Assembly: GCA_940746715.1 (NCBI GenBank) | Contig: CALNWN010000002.1 | Span: forward strand, 525,947 to 589,946 | Direction of reading: 5' to 3' | Length of the DNA stretch: 64,000 nucleotides | Source of the DNA: an uncultured Paraburkholderia sp. | GTDB taxonomy: Bacteria > Pseudomonadota > Gammaproteobacteria > Burkholderiales > Burkholderiaceae | Shown: positions 51,669-61,198 of the stretch, piece after piece | Position numbering within the stretch: the stretch's first letter is position 1 | Layout: each line of letters begins with the position of its first letter | Translations under genes and position numbers: made by a program | The notes under the pieces: generated by a model | The model's database searches: none | Told to the model about the DNA's origin: nothing | The model's input: the letters and a program-made list of their open reading frames with translations, nothing else

Positions 51669-51847
51669 GGGAAACTCTTCGTCTTGTCTGTTCGCGGAGC
51701 GCCGTGTACACAAAGCGCAGTCAGACGAATGTACCGGCGCGCACGCGCGAGGACAACGAAGCAAATCCGATACGGTTATCTGCTGGAGTGATAAACTCGA
51801 TGTTGTAATGCGCGAACACCGCAGCCAGGCCGTGTTCCGGCTCTGGA

Positions 51848-52429
51848 TCAGAGCCGGCCGGGACGCGGATCGGGCACGAAGCCATCGCGATTCGGCATCG
51901 CGACGCGCGGGAGCGACGCTGCATCGAGCCGCGCATCGGCGGGCACGATCCCGTTCCGGTTCAGCAGGAAAGCGCTGAGCGCATAGACTTCGTCGGCGGA
52001 TAAGGACTCGGGCGCGTTGTACGGCATCGCGCGACGGATATAGTCGAACAGCGTCGTGGCGTAAGGCCAGTAGCTGCCCACCGTGCGCTTCGGCTTCGCG
52101 CTCGACAATGTGCCTTGGCCATCCACGAGCGCATCGCCCAGGCCGCCTTCGCCGTGCGCGCCGTGGCACGCCGCGCATTTCGCGGCGAACACGCGTGCGC
52201 CGGTCGCCACGTCACCGCTGCCCGCGGGCAGGCCGCGGCCGTCGGGCGCAATGTCGATGTTCCAGGCAGCCAGGGCTTCCTCGCAGAGCGGCGTGCCGAT
52301 GTCATTCTTCGCCGGGCTCGGGCCGCGAGCATCGCGCTGGATAGACGCGCACGACGCAAGCCCGACGATGACGAGCAACGCGCTGAGCGCCATCTGCGCC
52401 GATGTCCGCATGCAAGCGCGCTCACGCAT
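51848..52429 (-). CDS. c-type cytochrome lipoprotein, partner of the SoxC-like dehydrogenase
   Basis: 193 residues. Lipobox LASC ends at Cys 27. Haem motif CAACH is at 85-89, and a Met ligand is likely in the region RRAMPYNAPESLSADEVYAL. The start at 52429 overlaps the SoxC-like stop by 8 bases and has GAGGTG 5 bases upstream, so they are coupled. It should take electrons from the molybdenum enzyme. Frame intact. Confidence 0.88.
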   Translation of the reverse strand: MRERACMRTSAQMALSALLVIVGLASCASIQRDARGPSPAKNDIGTPLCEEALAAWNIDIAPDGRGLPAGSGDVATGARVFAAKCAACHGAHGEGGLGDALVDGQGTLSSAKPKRTVGSYWPYATTLFDYIRRAMPYNAPESLSADEVYALSAFLLNRNGIVPADARLDAASLPRVAMPNRDGFVPDPRPGRL

Positions 52430-53705
52430 TGCGCACCTCGCCGCTCGCATCCACGCGCCATTGCTGGATCGCGTTGTAGTGGTATTGCGAATTCAGTCCG
52501 CGCGCGGCGACGAGTTCGGCGCGGGTGGGCTGCACGTAGCCGGTGGAGTCCGTGGCGCGCGAGAGAATCGCGGAGGGCGCGCCGTCCCAGTGCCAGTCCG
52601 CTTCGAAACGCGTCAGCGCACGGTCGCGCGCGAGTCCGTCGAGGCGCGCGAGCCGCCACGACGCGCCGCCATCCGTGGAGACTTCGACCTTGCGGACCGT
52701 GCCGCGCCCGGACCACGCAATGCCGCTAATCGGGTAATAGCCATGCGCGGTGAGGCGATGTCCCGGCGAAGGCCGCGTGATGACGGACTTCGCGTCCATC
52801 TCGAACGCGAACTGACGCGCGGTGCCGTTTGCGAGGAGGCTCGTGTACTTCGAGGTTTCTTCGCGAGTTTGCAGCGGCGCGTCGACCACTTTGAGCCTGC
52901 GCAGCCATTTGACGTTGGTATTGCCTTCGAAGCCGGGCACGATGAGCCTCAGCGGATAGCCGTTCTCCGGCCGCAGGCGTTCGCCGTTCTGCGCGTAGAC
53001 CACGAGCGCGCGGTCGAGAATACGATCGAGCGGCAGGCTGCGCGTCATTGCGGCGGCATCCGCGCCTTCGGCAAGCAGCCATGCGCCGCCGTGGCCCTTG
53101 CCTTGCTCCCGGGCCGTCACACCGCCCACTTCTTCGAGCAAGGTCGAAAGACGCACGCCGGTCCATTCGCAACACGACAGCAAGCCGTGCGTCAGTTGCA
53201 CCGGCAAGCCGCTCGGGCCGTTCCATTCGCTGCCGGTATTGCCGGAGCATTCGAGGAAGTGGATGCGAGATTCCGCGGGCAGGCGCAGCAGATCGTCCAT
53301 GGTGAACAGCTTCGGCGTACCGACAAGGCCGTGAATCGCGAGGCGGTGCTGTTCCGGATCGATGTCGGGCACGCCGGCGTGATGGCGTTCGTAGACGAGG
53401 CCGTTGGGCGTGATGGTGCCGTGCAGGTCCGCAAGCGGCGTCATCGACGAAGCCGCGCCGGGCAGCGGCCATGCGCGGGCGCTGCGGCGCACCACCTGGC
53501 CTTCGCGCGGCGACGGCACACCATACGGATGGTCGAGCACCGGCGCACCGGGCACGCGGCTCGACGGCGCGATGTCGAGCGGCTTCTTCAGCTCGCCCGC
53601 CGCCGCGGCTTGCGAGGCGACGAGACCGCCCACGGCAAGACGGCCGAGCATACGGCGGCGGCTACGCGACAGCGGCGAATCGGGCGGCGTTTTGCTTGGG
53701 ATCAT
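52422..53705 (-). CDS. SoxC-like sulfite/sulfane dehydrogenase, molybdenum cofactor subunit
   Basis: 427 residues. An Arg pair in the N-terminus (SRSRRRMLGRLAVGGLVAS) suggests a Tat signal. The molybdopterin domain has the metal-binding Cys in HFLECSGNTGSEW. The C-terminal dimerisation domain follows (YPISGIAWSGRGTVRKVEVS, GGASWRLARL). It oxidises sulfite or cysteine-bound sulfane in the periplasm and passes electrons to the coupled cytochrome. Placed beside tauD, it may detoxify sulfite from sulfonate use. The frame is intact. Confidence 0.9.
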   Translation of the reverse strand: MIPSKTPPDSPLSRSRRRMLGRLAVGGLVASQAAAAGELKKPLDIAPSSRVPGAPVLDHPYGVPSPREGQVVRRSARAWPLPGAASSMTPLADLHGTITPNGLVYERHHAGVPDIDPEQHRLAIHGLVGTPKLFTMDDLLRLPAESRIHFLECSGNTGSEWNGPSGLPVQLTHGLLSCCEWTGVRLSTLLEEVGGVTAREQGKGHGGAWLLAEGADAAAMTRSLPLDRILDRALVVYAQNGERLRPENGYPLRLIVPGFEGNTNVKWLRRLKVVDAPLQTREETSKYTSLLANGTARQFAFEMDAKSVITRPSPGHRLTAHGYYPISGIAWSGRGTVRKVEVSTDGGASWRLARLDGLARDRALTRFEADWHWDGAPSAILSRATDSTGYVQPTRAELVAARGLNSQYHYNAIQQWRVDASGEVRNA

Positions 53706-53809
53706 TGCGGCAGCGGCGCTTCATTGCGGAGTCGACGATGCTAGCAACGCCCCGCGCCGCGGCCAAACGATCAATCGTGATATGCAATGCAGCGAATGCC
53801 GCCCACGCA

Positions 53810-55153
53810 CTACGCCACCGTGGCAGCCGGCGCCGCCACGAGATTGCGCAGCGTGAGCCGGGCCTCCAGACCGCCGCCGGCGCGGTTATGCAGCTCCAGC
53901 GTGGCATCCATTGCAAGTGCCAGTTGGCGCGCGATCGCAAAGCCCAGACCCGTGCCGCCCGTTTGACGGTTGCGCGAACCTTCGAGCCTGAAGAACGGCT
54001 GGAACACGTCTTCGAGCGACTCGGCGGGAATGCCGGGGCCGCGGTCGAGCACCGAGATCGTGGCCTGCCTGCCGTCCGGCGACAGGGCGATCTCGATCTC
54101 CGCCGCGCCGCCGAACTTCAGCGCGTTGTCCACCAGATTGCCGACGATCCGCCGCAGCGCCTGTGGCCGCGTCATCAGCGGCATGCCGAAGCGGCCTTGC
54201 AGCGACACCGCCTGCTCGGCATCCACGTAATCGCACACCAGACTGTCGAACAGCGCGTTGGGATCGATCCGGCACGGCGTTTCCGTCGCGCCGTGCAGCG
54301 TGCGCGCATACGTCACGCCTTCTTTCACGAGCGCTTCCATCTCCTGCAAATCCTGGCGCAGCTTCGCGCCTTCCGGCTCGCCGTCCATCATGTCGACGCG
54401 CAAACGCATGCGCGTAATCGGCGTTTGCAGATCGTGCGAGATGGCCGCGAGTATCTGCATGCGCTCGGTGACGTACATCGCAATGCGTTCCTGCATGGCG
54501 TTGAAAGCATGGGCCGCGCGTGCGATTTCCGATGGCCCGCTTTCGCTGAGGCGCCCGGCCTTCAGATCGGGGCCGAGCGCATCGGCGGCGACTGCAAGCT
54601 CGTGCAGCGGACGCGTGGCCGTGCGCACCGCGAACCAGCAGCAGCCGAGCAGCACGGCGAGTTGCAGCAGCACGAGCGGCAGCCATCGCGAGAGCGGCGC
54701 GCCGGACATCGGGCGCATGTCGATGGTGAGCGGCGTGCCGTCGCTGAGTTTCAGATGCGCCTGCAGCCGTTCGCGGTCGCCCGGCACCGCATTCACCGTG
54801 AGCGGGTAGTTCGTGCCGATGCCGTCGGCAATGGAACGCGCGACGCGCGCCGACAAATCCGCATCCACCGGCCCGCCGCTCACGCCGGGGCCGAGCACGA
54901 ATTCATAGCTGCGCCGCGCGAGACGCGGCAGCCACTGAGCGCGTTCGCAGGCGGGCAGGTGATCGAGCAGCGCCACCGAGCTTGCGACTTCGCGCTCGAT
55001 GTAGCCCATCATCACGTTCGTCATGGTCTGGTCGCGCTCGGTCATGGTGAGCCAGAACGACAACGCCTGCGCCGACGCGAGTCCGATAAAGAGAATCACC
55101 GTCAGGCGCGCAAACAGCGTGCGCGGCCAGTGCAGCGACGGAAGCAGCTTCAT
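53810..55153 (-). CDS. EnvZ-like membrane histidine kinase
   Basis: 447 residues: helix at about 13-35 (LFARLTVILFIGLASAQALS), periplasmic sensor, second helix near 180-200 (LPLVLLQLAVLLGCCWFAV), HAMP, HisKA with His in ISHDLQTPITRMRLRVDMM, and HATPase (NLVDNALKFGG, DRGPGIPAESLEDVFQPFF, GTGLGFAIARQLA). All boxes are present and the frame is clean. The start overlaps the response-regulator stop (ATGA). The partner regulator is frameshifted, the reverse of the 21-25 kb set. Confidence 0.9.
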   Translation of the reverse strand: MKLLPSLHWPRTLFARLTVILFIGLASAQALSFWLTMTERDQTMTNVMMGYIEREVASSVALLDHLPACERAQWLPRLARRSYEFVLGPGVSGGPVDADLSARVARSIADGIGTNYPLTVNAVPGDRERLQAHLKLSDGTPLTIDMRPMSGAPLSRWLPLVLLQLAVLLGCCWFAVRTATRPLHELAVAADALGPDLKAGRLSESGPSEIARAAHAFNAMQERIAMYVTERMQILAAISHDLQTPITRMRLRVDMMDGEPEGAKLRQDLQEMEALVKEGVTYARTLHGATETPCRIDPNALFDSLVCDYVDAEQAVSLQGRFGMPLMTRPQALRRIVGNLVDNALKFGGAAEIEIALSPDGRQATISVLDRGPGIPAESLEDVFQPFFRLEGSRNRQTGGTGLGFAIARQLALAMDATLELHNRAGGGLEARLTLRNLVAAPAATVA

Positions 55154-55889
55154 GGCTGATCCTCGATCACGTTCACGGCCGCGGAAAAGACATAGCCTTC
55201 GCTGCGCAGCGTCTTGATGTAACGCGGTTCGCGCGCTTCGTCGCGCAGGCGCTGACGCAGGCGGCTCACCATCAGGTCGATGGAACGGTCGAAGGCATCC
55301 GCCTGACGGCCTTGCGTGAGATTGAGCAGTTGATCGCGCGTCAACACGCGCTGCGGATGATCGGGAAACACACGCGGCAGGCGATACTCGGCGCCGCTCA
55401 GCGCGACCATCGTGCCCTCCGAATCGAGCAGATGGCGCGCCGTCGTGTCGAGCCGCCAGTCGCCGAAACCGAGCATTTGCGCGCTTTCCGTCACCTGCAT
55501 GCCGGGCGGCAGCATGCGCGCGCGGCATGCACCGCGCGGATGCGCGCGAGCAGCTCGCGCACCGCAAAGGGCTTGGGCAGGTAGTCGTCGGCGCCCATTT
55601 CCAGGCCGAGAATGCGGTCGGCTTCTTCGTTGCGCGCGGTCAGCATCAGCACGGGCACGGTGCGGAACTTGCCCACGCGCAGTTCGCGGCACAGCACGAG
55701 GCCGTCTTCGCCGGGCATCATCAGATCGAGCACGATCAGGTCGGGCACGCCCTGCTCCAGAGCCGCGCGCATTTGCCGGCCGTTGGCGGCGAGCGAAACG
55801 CGCATGCCGTTCTTTTCCAGGTAGCTGGCGATCAATTCGCGGATGCCGCGATCGTCGTCGACGATCAGTACGTGGTCGGTCGTGTCCAT
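55150..55889 (-). pseudogene. OmpR-type response regulator, frameshift in the linker
   Basis: The receiver is complete (HVLIVDDDRGIRELIASYLE, Asp in LIVLDLMMPGEDG, Lys in DYLPKPFAVRELLA). After RIRAV an indel in a GC run near 55515 shifts the frame; the winged helix (FGDWRLDTTARHLLDSEG, RQADAFDRSIDLMVSRLRQR) follows in another frame. In the wing region AEYRLPRVFPDHPQRVLTRD, two Pro sit where Leu is usual (CTN to CCN), suggesting missense decay. As read, only the receiver would be made. Confidence 0.86.
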
Positions 55890-55896
55890 GAATGGA

Positions 55897-56019
55897 TCAT
55901 CTCTTTTGACGTTTCACCTGCACCCGGCCCGCGCACAGCATCGAACATTGCACCGGATGCGCCCATTCGGCAGCCACGCCGCCCGCGACGAACGCGATGA
56001 TCGCGAGCAGCCGCTTCAT
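55897..56019 (-). CDS. 40-residue membrane/exported peptide coupled to the GFA gene
   Basis: MKRLLAIIAFVAGGVAAEWA leads to a Cys-containing end (HPVQCSMLCAGRVQVKRQKR). It has a signal-like N-terminus, two Cys and a basic tail. A strong GGAGG box lies 5 bases before the ATG, which overlaps the GFA stop (ATGA). It looks like a real small gene; function unknown. Confidence 0.6.
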   Translation of the reverse strand: MKRLLAIIAFVAGGVAAEWAHPVQCSMLCAGRVQVKRQKR

Positions 56020-56387
56020 GCGTCCTCCACGACGGAAAGACTTGCGCCGTCGGAAAGACCGGCATCCAGCGTATACGGATCAATCCCTTCCAGGCAACCG
56101 ATATTGACGCGCCACAGCTTCGGGTCCCTGCGCGTCTGATGAAACGGATAAATGCCGCAATGCTTGCAGAAGAAGTGCCGCGCAACGCGCGTGTTGAACT
56201 GATAGAGCGTGAGCGCATCCTCGCCTTGCGTGATGGTCAACTGGCCGGCTTCAAACGGCGTGCTCATCAGCGCGCCCTTGCGGCGGCACAGGCTGCAATT
56301 GCAGCGCGCAGCGGGCGCGACCGGTGTCGCGACCTCGAATTTGACGGCGCCGCAGTGGCAGCTTCCCTTCAGCGTTTCGGTGTTCAT
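56016..56387 (-). CDS. GFA family zinc-binding protein (glutathione-dependent formaldehyde-activating type)
   Basis: 123 residues with the family zinc ligands: CHC in LKGSCHCGAVKFEV, C-x-C-x2-C in RCNCSLCRRKG, and C-x2-C in FFCKHCGIYPFHQ. GGAGAG lies 5 bases before the ATG at 56387. The family is named after an enzyme that joins glutathione and formaldehyde, but most members have no proven activity. Frame intact. Confidence 0.9.
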   Translation of the reverse strand: MNTETLKGSCHCGAVKFEVATPVAPAARCNCSLCRRKGALMSTPFEAGQLTITQGEDALTLYQFNTRVARHFFCKHCGIYPFHQTRRDPKLWRVNIGCLEGIDPYTLDAGLSDGASLSVVEDA

Positions 56388-56705
56388 CAGACTCTCCGTG
56401 ACTGGCAATGCCTGCTTTATAGCGCGCGGCCCGCTGCGATTTATGTCGCAATGTATCTGAAGCCGTATCCGACACAAAACATTGCAGCGGCGCGCATTTG
56501 TATCTCACTGTGTATGCCGCCTCGCCAGATACACGGCATTGCACTACCCCGCTTCGCCGACACAAGCCAGATACGCGGCGCCGTTCTAATCTCGTCAACG
56601 ACGGGTTCGGCGCAACGCCTCGCGCCCAGCCGGACGGACTGCCGAAGACTGAAAAGCGAGCAGCGATCAGTCGCCTACTACTTACCGCATCAGGGAAATC
56701 CGATC
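56388..56705. other. intergenic region with repeated GTATCTGA-like octamers
   Basis: About 320 bases between divergent GFA and Ohr genes. It holds five GTATC-type elements: GTATCTGA (56453), GTATCCGA (56465), GTATCTCA (56500) on the plus strand, and two inverted CCAGATAC (56525 and 56567). The last two lie in a 14-base imperfect repeat (GCCAGATAC[A/G]CGGC), 42 bases apart. Likely a regulator-binding region; no regulator identified. Confidence 0.5.
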
Positions 56706-57122
56706 ATGAACTCATCAGACAAAGTGCTGTACACCGGCAAAACACACACCACCGGCGGACGCGACGGCGCGGCGCGCAGCGACGATGGCCGGCTCGACGT
56801 CAAGCTCGGCTCGCCGGGCACATCCGCGACCGGCACGAACCCGGAACAGATGCTCGCGGCGGGCTGGTCCGCGTGCTTCATCGGCGCCATGGGAATCGCT
56901 GCGAAGACGCTGTACATTGCACTGCCCGCCGAGACCGCCGTCGACGCCGAAATCGATCTCGCGATGAACGACAGCGGCTATTTCATGCGCGCGCGGCTCA
57001 ATGTGAGCCTGCCCGGCATCGAGCGCGACACGGCGCAGAAGCTCACGGATATGGCGCATCAGACATGTCCGTATTCGAAGGCGACGCGCGGCAATATCGA
57101 GGTGACGATCGCGGTGGTCTGA
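56706..57122 (+). CDS. ohr: organic hydroperoxide resistance protein (Ohr, OsmC superfamily)
   Basis: 138 residues starting MNSSDKVLYTGKTHTTGGRD. The two reactive cysteines are Cys 57 (GWSACFIGAM) and Cys 121 (HQTCPYSKATRGN), as in Ohr rather than OsmC. It reduces lipid and organic hydroperoxides using lipoylated proteins. The frame is intact. No OhrR-type MarR gene is adjacent; the LysR gene downstream is broken. Confidence 0.93.
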   Translation: MNSSDKVLYTGKTHTTGGRDGAARSDDGRLDVKLGSPGTSATGTNPEQMLAAGWSACFIGAMGIAAKTLYIALPAETAVDAEIDLAMNDSGYFMRARLNVSLPGIERDTAQKLTDMAHQTCPYSKATRGNIEVTIAVV

Positions 57123-57257
57123 GCTCCGTCGCGGCCGGCTGCGGTCGGCCTTGGCATGGCGCCGGCGCGCTTTGCCAAGGCCGGCGTCGACATGTCCGCG
57201 CGGCGCTTGCGGCGATAATGCTCGGGCCATCACCCGGTCGAGCAATAAGGAATCGCC

Positions 57258-58183
57258 ATGGATCGAATCGACGCGATGAAGGTCTTCATCGCCACGCTGG
57301 ACGAAGGCAGCCTCGCGGGCGCGGGGCGCCGCCTCGGCCGCTCGCCGGCCGGGGTGAGCCGCGCGATCGCTTTCCTCGAAGCGCATACGGGCACGGCGCT
57401 GCTGCACCGCACGACACGAACCATCAAGCTGAGCGAAGCCGGCGCACGCTACGCGGCCGCGTGCCGGCGCATCCTGACCGATCTCGAAGAAGCAGATATG
57501 CTCGCCGCCCACGAACGCTCGGCGCCGCGCGGCCTCTTGACGGTCACCGCGCCCGTCGCAGCCGGCGAAGATCTGCTGCGGCCGATCGTCGACGAATTCA
57601 TCGAGCGCTTTCCTGCCGTGTCGATTCGCCTGCAATTGCTCGACCGGCCTGTGAGCCTGATCGACGAGGGAATCGACGTCGCCCTGCGCATCGCGCATCT
57701 CGCCGATTCCGCGCTCGTCGCGGTGCCCGTGGGCGAGGTCCGGCGCGTGGTCGCGGCTTCGCCCCGCTATCTTGCCGAGCATCCGCGCATCAGGTTCCCG
57801 CCGATCTGCTCCACCACAAGATCATCTCGATGACGCATTTCGGCGTGGATTCGTGGACTTTCCCGACCTCGAGCGGCTCGCCGATTCCGCAGGTCGTGCA
57901 GTTCACGCCGCGCTTCATCGTCAACACGATTCGTGCGGCTGTGGCCTCGGCGGTGGCCGGCCACGGCGTCACGCGCATGTTCTCGTACCACATCGCCGAA
58001 GAAGTCGAAGCCGGCTCACTGCAAATCGTGCTGCGCGACAGCGAGCAGGCCCCGCTGCCGGTTCATCTGCTGACGCCGCATGGGCGCCTTTCGGTGCCGA
58101 AGTTGCGCGCGTTCGTCGACTTTGCGGCGCCGCGCCTGCACCAGCAATTCAAACAACTCGGCGCCGTGACAGCCGCCGATTGA
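57258..58183 (+). pseudogene. LysR-family regulator, 1-base deletion
   Basis: MDRIDAMKVFIATLDEGSLA with helix-turn-helix GRRLGRSPAGVSRAIAFLEA. The effector domain is clean to YLAEHPRIR (about 57795), then one base is lost and it continues DLLHHKIISMTHFGVDSWTF to the end (VPKLRAFVDFAAPRLHQQF). Full length would be about 308 residues. As read, 191 residues are made, with the DNA-binding domain and half the sensor domain. Confidence 0.86.
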
Positions 58184-58290
58184 ATCGAAGCGCGGAAGAA
58201 TCTCTTCCGCATCGCGGGATTCTCCCGGGTTCCGGTTCAATCTAGACTGGCTCCATGTCCAGACTGCTGGATGACCGTGCCGAGGATCTC

Positions 58291-59305
58291 ATGAACCAGA
58301 CCGCCCGCTCTCCCTTCGCGCCCGCGCTTCGGCCCGCGCTGCCGAGCTACGTCGAACGCAACGAGCATTACTGGCGGCGCAACCTGATTGTCTGCGTATT
58401 CGGATCGTTCACGACGCTCGTGAGCCTCAGCATGTTGCTGCCGTTCTTGCCGCTTTGTGTGCAGCAGCTCGGCGTGACCTCGCAGTCGGCGGTGATCGAA
58501 TGGTCTGGCATTGCATTCGGCGCGACCTTTCTCGGCACCGCGCTCACCGCGCCGCTGTGGGGGCGCCTCGCCGATCGCTACGGTCGCAAGCCGATGCTGG
58601 TTCGGGCCGCGGTGGGCATGGCGGCGGTGATGTCGCTGATCGGCGTCGCGCACAGCGTGCATCAGCTGGTCGCGCTGCGGCTGATCGCCGGACTGGTCGG
58701 CGGCTATGCGTCGGCGTCCACGGTGATGGTCGGCACGCAGGTGCCGCGCGAGCGCGCGGGCTGGGCGCTCGGCGTCCTGTCGACGGGCGCGCTGGCGGGC
58801 AGTCTGATCGGGCCGCTGGTCGGCGGCGTGTTGCCGGGCTGGCTCGCGGGATTCGCGACACGTTCTTCGCGGGCGGCGCGATGATCGCGGTGGCCGCGCT
58901 CCTCACCATCTTCGTCGTGAAAGAAGATTTCCATCCCGCCGATGCCGCCGCCCGCCAGACACGCGACGCCGCCGCGCCCGTGCGCGCCGCCAACCATGCG
59001 GTCGTTGGGGCGCTGCTGGCCACCGCGATGATGGTCCTGCTCGCCAACATGTCGATCGAGCCGATCATCAACGTGATTGTCGGGCCATCTCCAAGCTTGC
59101 GAGGCACTCCGTGGATGAAAGCAGAACCGGCCAGATGCTCGGCTATCTGCAATCCGCGCAATTCAGCGGCCAGGTGGTCGGGCCGGTGATCGGCGGGCAG
59201 ATCGGCGTGTATCTGGGATTGCATTCGGTGTTCTTCGTCACCGGCTCGCTGCTGATTGCGTGCGCCGGGCTCGCGCAATGGGCGCGCAGGCGCGAAGCGC
59301 ATTGA
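58291..59305 (+). pseudogene. MFS (DHA1) efflux transporter, frameshift and internal deletion
   Basis: The start at 58291 (MNQTARSP) has GAGGA 4-8 bases upstream and is preferred over the ATG at 58255. Helices 1-5 are clean, with the MFS signature GRLADRYGRKPMLVRA. Near 58853 a lost base breaks PGWLAGIRDTFFAGG. After MSIEPIINVIVG (about 59083) about 150 codons are missing, and the end (AISKLARHSVDESRTGQMLG, YLQSAQFSGQVVGPVIGG) is in a third frame. Only half the helices remain. Confidence 0.86.
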
Positions 59306-59335
59306 CCAGGCCCGCGCAACTCTTGCCCGGACGCG

Positions 59336-59671
59336 CTACCGCGCAGCGTCCCCATCTTCATTGCCGATTACGCCGAATTCCACGGCTGTCTTCACATAAA
59401 ACAGATGCACGCCCTCGGCGCGCAAGCGCTCGAACAAGGTGCCGGCTTCCTCGCTCGTCACCGCCATCACGATCGACAACGGCTGGTCCGCCAGTTCGAA
59501 AAAATGCGCGGAATGCACACGATGACGGTGGCCGATGCCTTCGCTCGCCGGTATCACGGTCGCGCCGCGCAGCCCGAGTTCGCCGGTCAGACTGACGAGC
59601 CAGTCGGCCAGCGGTTTGCCGCGATGGCGGCGATCGTGCTGGGTGAAGAAGGTGATCTGGTAGCCATTCAT
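59336..59671 (-). CDS. DUF190 family protein
   Basis: 111 residues (MNGYQITFFTQHDRRHRGKP, LRGATVIPASEGIGHRHRVH, PLSIVMAVTSEEAGTLFERL), matching the ferredoxin-like, PII-like fold of DUF190 proteins. GAGGAG lies 7-12 bases before the ATG. The frame is intact. DUF190 often neighbours the fluoride channel crcB, which is not present here. Confidence 0.87.
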   Translation of the reverse strand: MNGYQITFFTQHDRRHRGKPLADWLVSLTGELGLRGATVIPASEGIGHRHRVHSAHFFELADQPLSIVMAVTSEEAGTLFERLRAEGVHLFYVKTAVEFGVIGNEDGDAAR

Positions 59672-59820
59672 GTCGATGTCTCCTCGGTGCGGTGCGTGGA
59701 CTGTCGATCAGTTGCGGCCGGTCACTTGCTGTCTTTCACTCGCTGCCGTGCGGCGCGCTTCAGGTCACTCGCTTCAGGCCACGGCCAGCAGGCCCCGCCG
59801 GCCCGCAGCCTCGCCGGCGC

Positions 59821-60576
59821 TCATCGGGCACGGGCGCCCGCGCTCGGCACCGCCAACGCCACTCCTCCAGCTCCGCCACTGCCTCCACCGCCACCACTTT
59901 TGTCTGCGCCGCGCCGGTCCGCATCCGGCACGGGCCACGCGTCGGCGCCGACGAGCGGCACGAAGCTCACTTCGCCGAGCGAGCAGCTTCGATAGTCGTC
60001 TTCACCATGGCGAACCAGTTTGATGAGCTTTTGATAATGCAGCTCGCGGCCGACCGGCATGACGATGCGGCCGCCGATGGCAAGCTGCCGGCGCCACACG
60101 TCGGGAATATGCGGCCCGCCCGCCGCCGCGATGATCGCATCATACGGCGCGCGTTCCGCGAGGCCGGCGGTTCCGTCGCCGAGATAGACGGTGACATTGG
60201 AAATATTCAGGCGCGCAAGAATGTCGCGCGCCATGGCGACCAGTTCCGCGTGACGTTCGATCGAATAGACCTGCGCGGCAAGCGTGGCCGCCACAGCAGC
60301 GGCATAGCCGGAGCCGGTGCCGACATCGAGCACGATGTCAGTGGGGGAAAGGACCGCCGCCTCGAGCATCGTCGCGACGATGGCAGGCTGGGAAATGGTC
60401 TGCTCGTTGCCGATGGGCAGCGGTCTGTCTTCGTAAGCGAGATCGCGAAGGTAGTCGGGCACAAAGGCTTCGCGCGGCACGCTGCGCATGGCGGCCAGCA
60501 CCCGTGGATCGCGAATGCCGCGGCCGACGATCTGCCGCTCGACCATGCGCTCGCGAGCCTCGTTGAAATCGCTCAT
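59821..60576 (-). CDS. pcm: protein-L-isoaspartate O-methyltransferase
   Basis: 251 residues from ATG at 60576 (GGAGG 5-6 bases upstream). SAM motif I is DIVLDVGTGSGYAAAVAA; the family block ISQPAIVATMLEAAVL precedes it and YDAIIAAAGGPHIPDVW follows. It methylates isoaspartyl residues in damaged proteins. After GEVSFVPLVGADAW the last 45 residues are Gly/Ala-rich (GADKSGGGGGSGGAGG), longer than usual and possibly run-on after loss of the normal stop. The enzyme core is intact. Confidence 0.9.
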   Translation of the reverse strand: MSDFNEARERMVERQIVGRGIRDPRVLAAMRSVPREAFVPDYLRDLAYEDRPLPIGNEQTISQPAIVATMLEAAVLSPTDIVLDVGTGSGYAAAVAATLAAQVYSIERHAELVAMARDILARLNISNVTVYLGDGTAGLAERAPYDAIIAAAGGPHIPDVWRRQLAIGGRIVMPVGRELHYQKLIKLVRHGEDDYRSCSLGEVSFVPLVGADAWPVPDADRRGADKSGGGGGSGGAGGVALAVPSAGARAR

Positions 60577-60752
60577 CGCCACCTCCGTGTCGCAGCCGGC
60601 GCCCGCGTGCCTGCGTGCCGCGATGCAGCACGCCGCCGGACGGCAGACATCGACACCCTTGCCGGCGATTGCGGAGCTTCATTCAGTCTACGCGCAGAAC
60701 GAGCGCGATAAAACGGGCAGCCGAAGGTGGCGTGAGCGGCCATCGCGCGGAC

Positions 60753-61198
60753 TCAGTCGGGAATCTCGGGTTCCACCAGTTTCGCGAGTTGCATCAACGA
60801 TTCCTGCCAGCCGAGGTAGCACATCTCGACGGGAATCACCTCCGGTAGGCCTTCCTGGAGAATCGAGACCTCGGTCCCGCACGACACCTTGCGAAACGTG
60901 ATGGTCGCGGACATTTCGCCGGGCAGGTTCGGGTCGTCGAAGCGGTCGGTGTAGCGGATCTTCTCGGCGGGCACGAGTTCCACGTATTCGCCGCCGAACG
61001 AGTGGCTGCTACCGCTGCCGAAGTTGCGGAACGACATCTTGTAGGTGCCGCCCACGCGCGCCTCGAAGTGGTGGACCTGCAAGTAAAGCCATACGGCGGC
61101 AGCCATTTCGCGAGCGCGTCGGGTTCGAGGAATGCCCGATAGACGCGTTCGGCAGGCGCGCGCAAAACGCGGTGGAGTCTGATGGTTCCGGTAGTCAT
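60753..61198 (-). pseudogene. SRPBCC/AHSA1-domain protein, 1-base deletion
   Basis: MTTGTIRLHRVLRAPAERVY leads to LAKWLPPYGFTC, then one base is lost near 61083 and VHHFEARVGGTYKMSFRNFG continues in another frame to 60753 (LGWQESLMQLAKLVEPEI). Joined length is about 149 residues, normal for START-like proteins that bind small hydrophobic ligands. The function of this subfamily is unknown. Confidence 0.84.
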
